A stretch of 43,900 nt of DNA from Bacteroidota bacterium (GTDB lineage: Bacteria > Bacteroidota > Bacteroidia > Flavobacteriales > Flavobacteriaceae). The notes below the pieces were generated by a model that was not told the origin of the DNA, searched no databases, and saw nothing but the letters and a program-made list of their open reading frames with translations. Position 1 is the first letter of the stretch; each line of letters starts with the position of its first letter. The position numbers and the translations under genes are program-made. Positions 35,879-43,895 of this stretch are shown here, piece by piece. The stretch spans positions 1 through 43,900 of the forward strand of contig JAQCFO010000014.1 in NCBI GenBank assembly GCA_027619415.1, written 5' to 3'.

Positions 35879-37417
35879 CTACTTAGGATTAATTATTACA
35901 AAAGGCACCAACATTTCTTCTAAAGAAACTCCACCATGTTGATATGTGTTTTTAAACATTTTAACATAGTTATTATAATTGTTAGAGTATACAAAATATG
36001 TATTTTCCTTAGCAAATATATAACAACTACTTAGATGATTTGAAGGTAACAAGAACTTTGAAGGATCGCTTAAACTTATAACATCTTTAGCCTCAGCATT
36101 TATTTTTTTTGAAGTTTTATAGCGTAAGTTATTAGATATATCTTTATCACCAGAAACTAAAGAAGGAGTATTTACATTAATAGTTCCATGGTCAGTAGTA
36201 ATGATTATTTTGAATCCCATTTCCTTAGCTCGTTCAATTATTTTTTTAAGGTTTGAGTTGTTGTACCAACTCACGGTTAAGCCTCTATATGCTTTGTCGT
36301 TTTTTGCTAACTCTTTTATTAAATTAACATCTTTTTTTGCATGAGAAATCATGTCAACAAAGTTATACACTAGTACACTTAAGTTATTACTTCTTTTATT
36401 TTTTAATTTCTCATAAAACTTAGCTCCTTGAGATGAATTAGTCACCTTGTCATAACTGTAAGAAATCTCTTTACCTAATCGTTTTAGTTGATCTTTTATG
36501 AGTTGAGATTCAAATAAATTTTTACCTCCATCTTCATCTTCTTTTTTCCATAATTCACTGTATCTTTTGTTAACTTCAACAGGAGAAAGTCCAGAAAAAA
36601 TAGAATTTCTGGAGTACTGTGTAGTAGTTGGTATTATTGAAGAGTATATCTCGTTAATAAATATTTCACAATCTCTAGTTATGTCTGGCTCTAAAGATTT
36701 CCATTGATCATATCTGAAATTGTCAATTAACACCATCAATGTTGGTATTTTTGAATTTAATTCTGGATGAATTTTATTTTTAAATAATGTGTGTGATAAT
36801 TCAATAGTATTATTTGATAAAATGTTCTCATAATCTTCATCAATATATTTTCCAAAGAGCTTGTTTGCTTCTTTTTTTTGAGATTGTAAAATTTCATAAA
36901 CATCATCATTATCAATTTGACTTATTTCAATTTCCCAATAGGTAAGAGTTTTATATATTTCCACCCAGTCATTTATTGAATAGCAATAGTTAATATTTCG
37001 TTTTATTTTTTGATAGTTTTTTTGATAGTCGGATGCAGTTTTATCAGTAACTAGTTTGTTCTTTTTAAAAATCTTAATTAGTGACAGTAGAACTTGATTA
37101 GGATTTAAAGGTTTAAGTAAATAGTCATTAACTTTTAGTCCCAAAGCTTCATTTACTGTAATTTCATCTGAGTTTTGAGTAATCATTATCATAGGAGTTA
37201 ATACATTTTCTTTTTTTAGTAAATCCAATGTTTCAGTTCCGGAAAGACCAGGCATATTTTGATCTATTAAAATTGCATCATAAGAATTTATCTTGATTAA
37301 GTTTATAGCTTCTTGTCCACTTAAACAGGTTTCTGTATTATAACCCTTATTTTTTAAAAAAAGAATATGTGATTTGAAATAATCAATTTCATCATCTATC
37401 CATAATAGTTTTAACAT
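35879..37417 (-). CDS. porX: PorX-type response regulator with PglZ domain
   Basis: A 512-residue two-domain regulator. The receiver domain covers about 1-120, with acidic D8/D9, phospho-acceptor D52 in ILIDQNMPG, T80 and K102. A helical linker leads to a PglZ domain of the alkaline-phosphatase superfamily (about 210-512). Metal-site candidates there are LIDNFRYDQW, PTTTQYSRNSIFSG, TTDHGTINVNTP and the C-terminal YQHGGVSLEEMLVPF. In Porphyromonas and Flavobacterium, PorX with the kinase PorY regulates type IX secretion and gliding, and the PglZ part has been reported to act on phosphodiesters. No porY or T9SS genes are in the window. It heads the porX-tsaE-DUF4258 run. Confidence 0.93.
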   Translation of the reverse strand: MLKLLWIDDEIDYFKSHILFLKNKGYNTETCLSGQEAINLIKINSYDAILIDQNMPGLSGTETLDLLKKENVLTPMIMITQNSDEITVNEALGLKVNDYLLKPLNPNQVLLSLIKIFKKNKLVTDKTASDYQKNYQKIKRNINYCYSINDWVEIYKTLTYWEIEISQIDNDDVYEILQSQKKEANKLFGKYIDEDYENILSNNTIELSHTLFKNKIHPELNSKIPTLMVLIDNFRYDQWKSLEPDITRDCEIFINEIYSSIIPTTTQYSRNSIFSGLSPVEVNKRYSELWKKEDEDGGKNLFESQLIKDQLKRLGKEISYSYDKVTNSSQGAKFYEKLKNKRSNNLSVLVYNFVDMISHAKKDVNLIKELAKNDKAYRGLTVSWYNNSNLKKIIERAKEMGFKIIITTDHGTINVNTPSLVSGDKDISNNLRYKTSKKINAEAKDVISLSDPSKFLLPSNHLSSCYIFAKENTYFVYSNNYNNYVKMFKNTYQHGGVSLEEMLVPFVIINPK

Positions 37418-37467
37418 GACAAGTAAATTACTTCAAATTTAGACATATTTTGAAACACATATTAATA

Positions 37468-37501
37468 TTGTAAATGAATTAATTCATTTTTCATACTTTT
37501 G
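37468..37501 (+). promoter_or_regulatory. Candidate promoter of the lpxD operon
   Basis: TTG (37468-37470) and TACTTTTG (37494-37501) are separated by 23 bases, within the range reported for Flavobacterium promoters. The -7 element ends only 5 bases before the lpxD ATG at 37507, so the transcript would be leaderless or nearly so. Confidence 0.6.
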
Positions 37502-37506
37502 CATCA

Positions 37507-38532
37507 ATGAATTTAAAAGCAAATCAGATAGCTGAAATTATTAATGGTAAAATAGAGGGTGATGGTGAAATTTTAATTGATAAACTTTCTAAAATAGAAA
37601 GTGCAGAGAAAGGTTCTTTAACTTTTTTAGGCAATCCCAAATACAATAATTTTTTATATTCATCAAAGTACTCTATTATAATTATTAGTAAAACTTTAGT
37701 TTTAGATCAGCCTGTTAAAAAAACTTTGATTAGAGTGGAGAATCCAAATGAAGCTTTTGCGATTTTACTAAACTATTTCAGTAAAAACAAGAAAATTTTA
37801 TCTGGTATTGATGAAAAATCTTCTATTTCAGACAGTGTCAAATATGGAGAAGACCTTTATTTGGGGCCTTTTTCAGTATGTAAAGAAAATTCTGTTTTAG
37901 GAAAAAATGTTAAAATTCACTCTCAGGTTTTTATTGGAGAAAATGTTTCTATTGGTAATAACACAATAATATTTCCTGGAGTGAAAGTATATGATAATTG
38001 CATAATAGGCAATGATTGTATAATTCACGCTAATACTATTATCGGTTCTGATGGATTTGGTTTTAATTTAGATAAAAATGGAAATCAAATAAAAGTTATT
38101 CATAATGGCAATGTTGTTTTAGAAGACAGTGTTGAATTAGGTGCAAATTGTACAATTGATAAAGCAACATTAGGGTCAACAATAATTAAAAAAGGTGTTA
38201 AAATTGATAACCTAGTGCAGATTGCGCATAATGTAGTAATTGGAGAGAATACAGTGATTGCAGCACTAGTAGGGATTGCAGGTTCTACTACAATTGGTAA
38301 AAATTGTATGATTGGTGGCCAAGCTGGAATTTCAGGGCATTTAAATATTGGAGACAGAGTGATGATTCAAGCTGCATCAGCAGTTTTTAAAAATATTAAA
38401 TCTGATTCTTCAGTCATGGGATATCCTGCCATTAACTATAGAGATTACAGTAGGTCATATGTTCATTTCAAGAACTTACCATCAATTATTAAATCTTTAG
38501 ATAAAATATTTAAATTCGAAAAAAATGCCTAA
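37507..38532 (+). CDS. lpxD: UDP-3-O-(3-hydroxyacyl)glucosamine N-acyltransferase
   Basis: A 341-residue acyltransferase adding the second hydroxyacyl chain in lipid A synthesis. The N-terminal uridine-binding domain (1-100) begins LKANQIAEIINGKIEGDGEI. A left-handed parallel beta-helix of hexapeptide repeats follows from about 105 to 310, with catalytic H241 in VQIAHNVVIG, and ends with MGYPAINYRDYSRSYVHFK. It is the first gene of a seven-gene operon and overlaps lpxC/fabZ by 8 bases. Confidence 0.96.
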   Translation: MNLKANQIAEIINGKIEGDGEILIDKLSKIESAEKGSLTFLGNPKYNNFLYSSKYSIIIISKTLVLDQPVKKTLIRVENPNEAFAILLNYFSKNKKILSGIDEKSSISDSVKYGEDLYLGPFSVCKENSVLGKNVKIHSQVFIGENVSIGNNTIIFPGVKVYDNCIIGNDCIIHANTIIGSDGFGFNLDKNGNQIKVIHNGNVVLEDSVELGANCTIDKATLGSTIIKKGVKIDNLVQIAHNVVIGENTVIAALVGIAGSTTIGKNCMIGGQAGISGHLNIGDRVMIQAASAVFKNIKSDSSVMGYPAINYRDYSRSYVHFKNLPSIIKSLDKIFKFEKNA

Positions 38533-39919
38533 ACAACAAACTATTTTTAAACCAGTTTCTTTAAAAGGTGTTGGCATTCATTCTGGTAATGAAGTCAATC
38601 TAACTTTTAAGCCAGCAAAAGAAAATTTTGGATATGCATTTTGTAGAATAGATTTGGCTGAAAAACCTATCATTGAAGCTGATATTAACTACGTTGTTAG
38701 TACTGAAAGAGGAACAACGCTGGAGAAAAACGGTGTTATTATTCAAACATCTGAACATGTTTTAGCTGCATTAGTAGGGCTTGAAATTGACAATGTATTA
38801 ATAGAAATAGATGCTTCAGAACTTCCGATTTTAGATGGATCATCAAAGTTTTTTGTTGAAGCTTTAATTAAAGCTGGAATTACCGAACAAAAGGATGATA
38901 GAAATGAATATATAGTTAAAGATGTTATTTCTTATTACGATGAGAAAACAGGAAGTGATATAACTATAATTCCATCAAAATTTTATGAAGTTACGGCGAT
39001 GGTAGATTTTGATACTAAAATTTTAGGCACTCAAAATGCTACTATGAAAAATTTAAAAGATTTTAAAACTGATTTTGCTGATGCTCGAACTTTTAGTTTT
39101 TTACATGAAATAGAGATGCTTTTAGAAAACGGATTAATTAAAGGCGGAGATTTGAATAATGCAATTGTTTATGTTGATAAAGAACTTTCACCAAAAACAA
39201 TGAATAAGTTAACAAAAGCATTTAATAGAAAAGAAATTTCGGTTCAACCTAATGGCATCTTAGACAACCTAACGCTTCATTACCCTAATGAAGCGGCAAG
39301 ACATAAACTTCTTGATGTGATCGGAGATTTAGCTTTAATTGGCACTAGAATAAAAGGAAAAGTTATTGCTAACAAACCTGGGCACTATGTTAATACAATG
39401 TTTGCGAAAAAACTAGCAAATATTATTAAGAATGAAATAAAAAATAATGCACCTCAAGTTGACTTATCTAATCCACCAGTTATGGATGTTAATCAGATAA
39501 TGAAGATTCTTCCACATCGTCCTCCATTTTTACTGGTTGATAAAATTTTAGAAATTTCAAATAATCATGTAGTAGGCCTTAAAAATGTAACAATAAATGA
39601 ATACTTTTTTCAAGGACATTTTCCTGGTAAGCCAATAATGCCAGGAGTTTTACAGATTGAAGCTATGGCACAGGCTGGAGGTGTTCTTGTCATGAATACA
39701 GTTCCTGATCCAGAAAACTATTTAACTTTCTTTGCTAAAATAGATAATGCTAAATTTAAATATCCTGTTGTCCCCGGTGATACTTTGATATTTAAATTAG
39801 AATTATTATCACCAATAAGAAGAGGAATTTGTCATATGAAAGGACAGGCATTTGTCGATGGTAAATTAACTAGTGAAGCTGAGTTATTGGCAAAAATAAT
39901 TAGAAAAACAGAAGCATAA
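38525..39919 (+). CDS. lpxC/fabZ: Bifunctional LpxC deacetylase / FabZ dehydratase
   Basis: A 464-residue natural fusion typical of Bacteroidota. Residues 1 to about 305 are LpxC, the zinc-dependent deacetylase committing to lipid A, with ligands H78 in TSEHVLAALVG, H260 and D264 in RHKLLDVIGDL. Residues about 320-464 are FabZ, the hotdog-fold 3-hydroxyacyl-ACP dehydratase, with catalytic H365 in FQGHFPGKPIMPG and E379 in IEAMAQAGG. The two activities draw on the same 3-hydroxyacyl-ACP pool, one toward lipid A and one toward membrane fatty acids. It overlaps lpxD by 8 bases and touches lpxA without a gap. Confidence 0.97.
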   Translation: MPKQQTIFKPVSLKGVGIHSGNEVNLTFKPAKENFGYAFCRIDLAEKPIIEADINYVVSTERGTTLEKNGVIIQTSEHVLAALVGLEIDNVLIEIDASELPILDGSSKFFVEALIKAGITEQKDDRNEYIVKDVISYYDEKTGSDITIIPSKFYEVTAMVDFDTKILGTQNATMKNLKDFKTDFADARTFSFLHEIEMLLENGLIKGGDLNNAIVYVDKELSPKTMNKLTKAFNRKEISVQPNGILDNLTLHYPNEAARHKLLDVIGDLALIGTRIKGKVIANKPGHYVNTMFAKKLANIIKNEIKNNAPQVDLSNPPVMDVNQIMKILPHRPPFLLVDKILEISNNHVVGLKNVTINEYFFQGHFPGKPIMPGVLQIEAMAQAGGVLVMNTVPDPENYLTFFAKIDNAKFKYPVVPGDTLIFKLELLSPIRRGICHMKGQAFVDGKLTSEAELLAKIIRKTEA

Positions 39920-40702
39920 ATGTATCAACCATTATCACATATTCATCCAAATGCCATTATAGCAAAAAATGTTGTTATTGAGCCATTTACTTCAATTGAA
40001 AATAATGTAGAAATCGGTCAAGGGACTTGGATAGGTTCTAATGTAACTATTATGAGTGGTGCTAGAATAGGAAAAAATTGTTCAATATTTCCAGGTTCTG
40101 TTATTTCAGCAGTACCACAAGATTTAAAGTTTGATGGAGAGGATACAACAGCTATTATTGGAGATAATACAATTATACGTGAGTGTGTAACAATTAATAG
40201 AGGAACTACAAACCGAAATAGAACTATAGTTGGAAAAAATTGTTTAATAATGGCTTATTGTCATATAGCTCACGACTGTATTGTAGGGGATAATAGTATT
40301 TTTTCAAATAATTCAACATTGGCTGGTCATGTTAATGTGGGTTCTTATGTAATTTTGGCTGGAATGGTAGCTGTTCATCAATTTTGTTCTATAGGAAATC
40401 ATGCTTTTGTTGCAGGTGGATCTCTTGTTAGAAAAGATATACCTCCATTTGTTAAAGCTGCAAGAGAACCAATTTCATATGTTGGAATTAATTCAGTTGG
40501 ACTAAGAAGAAGAGGTTTTGATAGTGCTGTTATCATGCAGATTCAATCAATCTACAGAATACTTTACCAAAAAAAATATAATAATACTCAGGCGGTTAAT
40601 ATTATAGAGGCTGAAATGGAAGCAACTAAAGAGAGAGATGAGATAATATTGTTTATAAAAAACTCTCAAAGAGGAATTATGAAAGGATATTTTAAAAATT
40701 AA
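39920..40702 (+). CDS. lpxA: UDP-N-acetylglucosamine O-acyltransferase
   Basis: A 260-residue first enzyme of lipid A synthesis. Hexapeptide repeats run from about residue 5 to 185, with catalytic H118 in CHIAHDCIVGDN and downstream AGMVAVHQFCSIGNHAFVAGG. The C-terminal helical domain covers about 190-260 and begins YVGINSVGLRRRGF. Its ATG directly follows the lpxC/fabZ stop codon. Length and motif order are normal. Confidence 0.97.
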   Translation: MYQPLSHIHPNAIIAKNVVIEPFTSIENNVEIGQGTWIGSNVTIMSGARIGKNCSIFPGSVISAVPQDLKFDGEDTTAIIGDNTIIRECVTINRGTTNRNRTIVGKNCLIMAYCHIAHDCIVGDNSIFSNNSTLAGHVNVGSYVILAGMVAVHQFCSIGNHAFVAGGSLVRKDIPPFVKAAREPISYVGINSVGLRRRGFDSAVIMQIQSIYRILYQKKYNNTQAVNIIEAEMEATKERDEIILFIKNSQRGIMKGYFKN

Positions 40703-40707
40703 AAACT

Positions 40708-41274
40708 ATGGCAAGTTCATCTGATATTAGAAAAGGTCTTTGTATAAATTACAGCAACGACATATATAAAGTAATAGAATTTTTGCATGTTAAGCCTGGA
40801 AAGGGTCCTGCATTTGTCAGAACAAAGCTTAAAAGTGTTACAAATGGAAAAGTTATTGACAATACTTTTTCTGCAGGTCATAAAATTGACGAAGTTAGAG
40901 TAGAGACTAAAAAATTCCAATTTTTATATAAGGAAGGCCTTACTTATCATTTTATGAATGTAGATGATTATAATCAAATAACTGTTGAAGAGAATTTACT
41001 GGATTCGTATGAGTTTTTAAAAGAAGGTGAGATTGTTACTGTTTTAACAAATACTGAGGATGGTTCTAGTCTTTCTGTAGAAATGCCTCAAAGTGTAATA
41101 CTAGAAATTTCAGAAACTGAACCTGGACTTAAAGGAAATACAGCTACTAACGCAACAAAGCCTGCTACTTTACAAACAGGGGCCACAATAAATGTCCCTT
41201 TATTTATTAACGAAGGTGATTCAATTAAAATTGACCCTGAAAAGGGCTCATACTTAGAAAGAGTAAAAATTTAA
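40708..41274 (+). CDS. efp: Translation elongation factor P
   Basis: A 188-residue three-domain EF-P that relieves ribosome stalling at proline runs. The N-terminal KOW-like domain carries the loop HVKPGKGPAFVRTK, with Lys32 at the tip position modified in many species. Central and C-terminal OB domains follow, with LKGNTATNATKPATLQTGA and VPLFINEGDSIKIDPEKGSY. No EpmA or other modification gene is in the window. It is embedded in the lipid A operon, 5 bases after lpxA. Confidence 0.97.
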   Translation: MASSSDIRKGLCINYSNDIYKVIEFLHVKPGKGPAFVRTKLKSVTNGKVIDNTFSAGHKIDEVRVETKKFQFLYKEGLTYHFMNVDDYNQITVEENLLDSYEFLKEGEIVTVLTNTEDGSSLSVEMPQSVILEISETEPGLKGNTATNATKPATLQTGATINVPLFINEGDSIKIDPEKGSYLERVKI

Positions 41275-41283
41275 ATATATTTT

Positions 41284-42156
41284 ATGAGCATATTAGTAAA
41301 CAAGAACTCTAGAGTTGTTGTACAAGGTTTTACTGGAATAGAAGGCACTTTTCATTCTGAACAAATGATTGCCTATGGGACAAATATTGTAGGAGGAGTT
41401 ACGCCTGGAAAAGGTGGTCAAAAACATTTAGACAAACCTGTTTTTAATACAGTAAAAGAAGCTGTTGACCAGTTAAATGCAAATACATCAATTATTTTTG
41501 TTCCTGCAGGTTTTGCTGCAGATGCTATTATGGAATCAGTTGATTCAGGTATTAAAACAATAATTGCTATAACAGAAGGAATTCCTATAGCTGACATGAC
41601 TAAAGTTAATCAATATATTAAAAATAAGGATTGCACTTTAATTGGTCCAAACTGCCCTGGAATTATCACACCTAATGAAGCTAAAGTTGGTATTATGCCA
41701 GGTTTTGTTTTTAAAAAAGGCAAAGTTGGTGTTGTATCAAAATCCGGAACCTTAACCTATGAGGCTGCAGATCAAGTTGTTAAACAAGGTTTTGGTATAT
41801 CTACTGCTATTGGTATTGGTGGAGACCCTATAATTGGAACAACTACTAAAGACGCTATAAAGTTATTCATGAATGACCCTGAAACAGATTGTATAGTAAT
41901 GATTGGTGAAATAGGTGGTCAGCTTGAAACAGATGCTGCTTTGTGGGTAAAAGCAAATGGCAACTCCAAACCGATAATTGGGTTTATTGCTGGTGAAACC
42001 GCACCTAAAGGTAGAACTATGGGTCATGCTGGTGCAATTGTTGGGGGAGCCGAAGATACGGCTGAAGCTAAAAAGAAAGTTATGAGAGAATGTGGAATTC
42101 ACGTTGTAGACTCTCCTGCAGAAATTGGAAAAAAAGTTGCAGAGGTTATGCTATAA
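41284..42156 (+). CDS. sucD: Succinate-CoA ligase subunit alpha
   Basis: A 290-residue alpha subunit of succinyl-CoA synthetase, which converts succinyl-CoA to succinate with nucleotide triphosphate formation. The CoA-binding Rossmann N-terminus has VVVQGFTGIEGTFHSEQM and GGVTPGKGGQ. The active-site histidine that becomes phosphorylated is H248 in GRTMGHAGAIVGG. The beta subunit sucC is not adjacent, so the two subunits are encoded apart, a frequent arrangement in Flavobacteriales. It lies 9 bases after efp. Confidence 0.96.
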   Translation: MSILVNKNSRVVVQGFTGIEGTFHSEQMIAYGTNIVGGVTPGKGGQKHLDKPVFNTVKEAVDQLNANTSIIFVPAGFAADAIMESVDSGIKTIIAITEGIPIADMTKVNQYIKNKDCTLIGPNCPGIITPNEAKVGIMPGFVFKKGKVGVVSKSGTLTYEAADQVVKQGFGISTAIGIGGDPIIGTTTKDAIKLFMNDPETDCIVMIGEIGGQLETDAALWVKANGNSKPIIGFIAGETAPKGRTMGHAGAIVGGAEDTAEAKKKVMRECGIHVVDSPAEIGKKVAEVML

Positions 42157-42173
42157 ATCACTAAATTTACTAC

Positions 42174-42920
42174 ATGAGTTTATTAGAGGGCAAAACTGTC
42201 ATAATTACTGGAGCTAGCAGAGGAATAGGAAAGAGTATCGCTCTTGTTCTAGCTAGTCATGGTGCTGATATTGCTTTTACTTATAGTCAGTCAGAAGATT
42301 CAGCAAATAAACTTGTTTCTGAAATAATTGATTTAGGAGTTAAGTGTAAAGCTTATAAAAGTGATGCAGCTAATTTTGACGAATCAAAGGAACTGATTGA
42401 GAATATTTTAAAAGACTTTGAAACATTTGATGTTTTAATAAATAATGCAGGTATTACAAAAGATAACCTCTTAATGAGAATGAGTGAAAATGATTTTGAT
42501 AAAGTTATTGAAGTTAATTTAAAATCAGTTTTTAATATGGTTAAGGCAACTCAAAAGGTTTTCCTTAAAAAAAGATCTGGAAGTATTATAAATATTAGTT
42601 CAATTGTTGGTGTCAAAGGAAATGCAGGTCAGTCTAATTATGCTGCTTCAAAAGCTGGCATTATTGGATTTTCAAAATCAATAGCATTAGAGTTGGGATC
42701 TAGAAATATTAGATCTAATGTAGTAGCTCCTGGATTTATAGAAACCGAAATGACTGCAAAATTAAATCAAGATATTGTAAATAACTGGATTCAAGGAATC
42801 CCATTAAAAAGAGGAGGTAAACCCCAAGATGTGGCTAATCTTTGCTTATTTCTTTCTTCTGACCTTTCAACATTCATAACTGGTCAAGTAATTAATGTCG
42901 ACGGCGGCATGTTAACATAA
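42174..42920 (+). CDS. fabG: 3-oxoacyl-[ACP] reductase FabG
   Basis: A 248-residue short-chain dehydrogenase. The cofactor motif GASRGIG is at 13-19, NNAGIT follows, and the catalytic set is Ser143 in NISSIVG, Tyr156 and Lys160 in YAASK. PGFIETEMT and the C-terminal GQVINVDGGM are typical of FabG. It reduces 3-oxoacyl-ACP in fatty-acid elongation, giving the substrate for the LpxA, LpxD and FabZ activities in the same operon. It lies 17 bases after sucD. Confidence 0.93.
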   Translation: MSLLEGKTVIITGASRGIGKSIALVLASHGADIAFTYSQSEDSANKLVSEIIDLGVKCKAYKSDAANFDESKELIENILKDFETFDVLINNAGITKDNLLMRMSENDFDKVIEVNLKSVFNMVKATQKVFLKKRSGSIINISSIVGVKGNAGQSNYAASKAGIIGFSKSIALELGSRNIRSNVVAPGFIETEMTAKLNQDIVNNWIQGIPLKRGGKPQDVANLCLFLSSDLSTFITGQVINVDGGMLT

Positions 42921-42938
42921 ATAATTAAATATTAAAAA

Positions 42939-43757
42939 ATGGATAAATTAAACAAAATTGGATTACCACTAGTAATAATAATAATGCTATCGTTTATTGT
43001 TGTTATGAAATCAATCGTAAATATTGGTTATGGTGAAGCGGGAGTATTATTTAAAACTCTTGGAGGAGGTGTTGTTACAGATCAAGAACCTATAGGAGAA
43101 GGTCTTAACTTCATACTTCCTTGGAACAAAGTTTATATATACAATGTAAAACAACAGGAAGTTTTTGAAAGTCAAATGCAGGTGTTGTCTTCAAATGGTT
43201 TAGAAATTTCATTAGATGTTTCCGTATTATATCAGCCAATAGCGAATAGATTAGGTTTATTACATCAAACCAAAGGAATTAACTATTTAGATATAGTATT
43301 AGTGCCATCAATTAGAGCAGTAGCTAGGAGTGTTGTTGGGAGATACACACCAGAACAATTATATTCTACTAAAAGAGATGCTATTCAGGACGAAATATAC
43401 GATGAGTTAAAAGAGGGGGTAGAGGATCAGTATGTTCAAATTAATGCTGTTTTAGTTAGAGATGTAACTCTTCCTCAAACAATTAAACAAGCAATTGAAA
43501 GAAAGCTTAGTCAAGAACAAATGTCTCTTGAATATGAATTTAAGCTTGAATCAGCTAGAAAAGAAGCAGATAAAGTTAGAATTGACGCTCAAGGTAAGGC
43601 AGATGCAAATAGAATTTTAAACTCTTCTTTAACAACAAATATTTTAAGAGATAAGGGTATTGAAGCAACTACTAAATTAGCTGCATCGCCTAATACTAAA
43701 GTGATCGTTATAGGAAGTTCAAAAGATGGACTACCAATAATTTTAGGAAATCAATAA
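42939..43757 (+). CDS. SPFH/prohibitin-family membrane protein
   Basis: A 272-residue protein with one N-terminal membrane helix (about 8-26), then a Band-7/SPFH domain (about 30-190) with NIGYGEAGVLFKTLGGGVV and VGRYTPEQLYSTKRDAI. A charged coiled-coil of about 190-235 (KLSQEQMSLEYEFKLESAR) follows, and a short C-terminal tail. Prohibitin-like proteins form large ring or vault assemblies in membranes and often modulate the protease FtsH. It is the last gene of the lpxD operon, 18 bases after fabG. No clear terminator lies between it and the leader ORF downstream. Confidence 0.9.
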   Translation: MDKLNKIGLPLVIIIMLSFIVVMKSIVNIGYGEAGVLFKTLGGGVVTDQEPIGEGLNFILPWNKVYIYNVKQQEVFESQMQVLSSNGLEISLDVSVLYQPIANRLGLLHQTKGINYLDIVLVPSIRAVARSVVGRYTPEQLYSTKRDAIQDEIYDELKEGVEDQYVQINAVLVRDVTLPQTIKQAIERKLSQEQMSLEYEFKLESARKEADKVRIDAQGKADANRILNSSLTTNILRDKGIEATTKLAASPNTKVIVIGSSKDGLPIILGNQ

Positions 43758-43764
43758 TATTATA

Positions 43765-43772
43765 TATATTCG
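43765..43772 (+). promoter_or_regulatory. Near-consensus -7 element before the His leader ORF
   Basis: TATATTCG differs from TAnnTTTG by one base and ends 10 bases before the leader ATG. Transcription would start just before the ATG. No -33 TTG is visible, so the leader could instead be reached by read-through from the SPFH gene. Confidence 0.3.
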
Positions 43773-43782
43773 CATTTTTAAA

Positions 43783-43839
43783 ATGAAATTTACTTATAAC
43801 ATACATCATCATTCAAACATTCTCAAACGAGTCATGTGA
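43783..43839 (+). CDS. Histidine-rich leader peptide (attenuator)
   Basis: An 18-codon ORF, MKFTYNIHHHSNILKRVM, with three consecutive CAT (His) codons at 43804-43812. It is followed 22 bases after its stop codon by an intrinsic terminator. The bases just after the His codons (43824-43832) can pair with the 5' half of the terminator stem. This is the layout of a translation-coupled attenuation leader sensing histidyl-tRNA. The regulated genes would lie beyond the window edge, so a his biosynthesis operon is an inference. Confidence 0.7.
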   Translation: MKFTYNIHHHSNILKRVM

Positions 43840-43872
43840 TGATATTGTTATATTATTATATAAACCCGTTTG
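43824..43872 (+). promoter_or_regulatory. Candidate antiterminator pairing
   Basis: CAAACGAGT (43824-43832) can pair with ACCCGTTTG (43864-43872), making eight Watson-Crick pairs with one A-C mismatch. It would consume the 5' half of the terminator stem. The upstream arm resembles the terminator's own 3' arm, which is what a competing structure requires. A ribosome paused on the His codons would leave it free; one reaching the stop codon would cover it. Confidence 0.6.
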
Positions 43873-43895
43873 TTAATTCAAACGGGTTTTTTTTT
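43862..43895 (+). terminator. Intrinsic terminator (attenuator)
   Basis: An 11-base-pair perfect stem, with arms at 43862-43872 and 43879-43889, encloses the six-base loop TTAATT and runs into a T-tract ending at 43895. It is by far the clearest terminator in the window. The leader ORF directly upstream suggests it is conditional. Confidence 0.9.

Noticed and set aside
40717-40920. Minus-strand ORF inside efp
   Set aside because: Shadow of a highly conserved gene; no promoter or homology signal.
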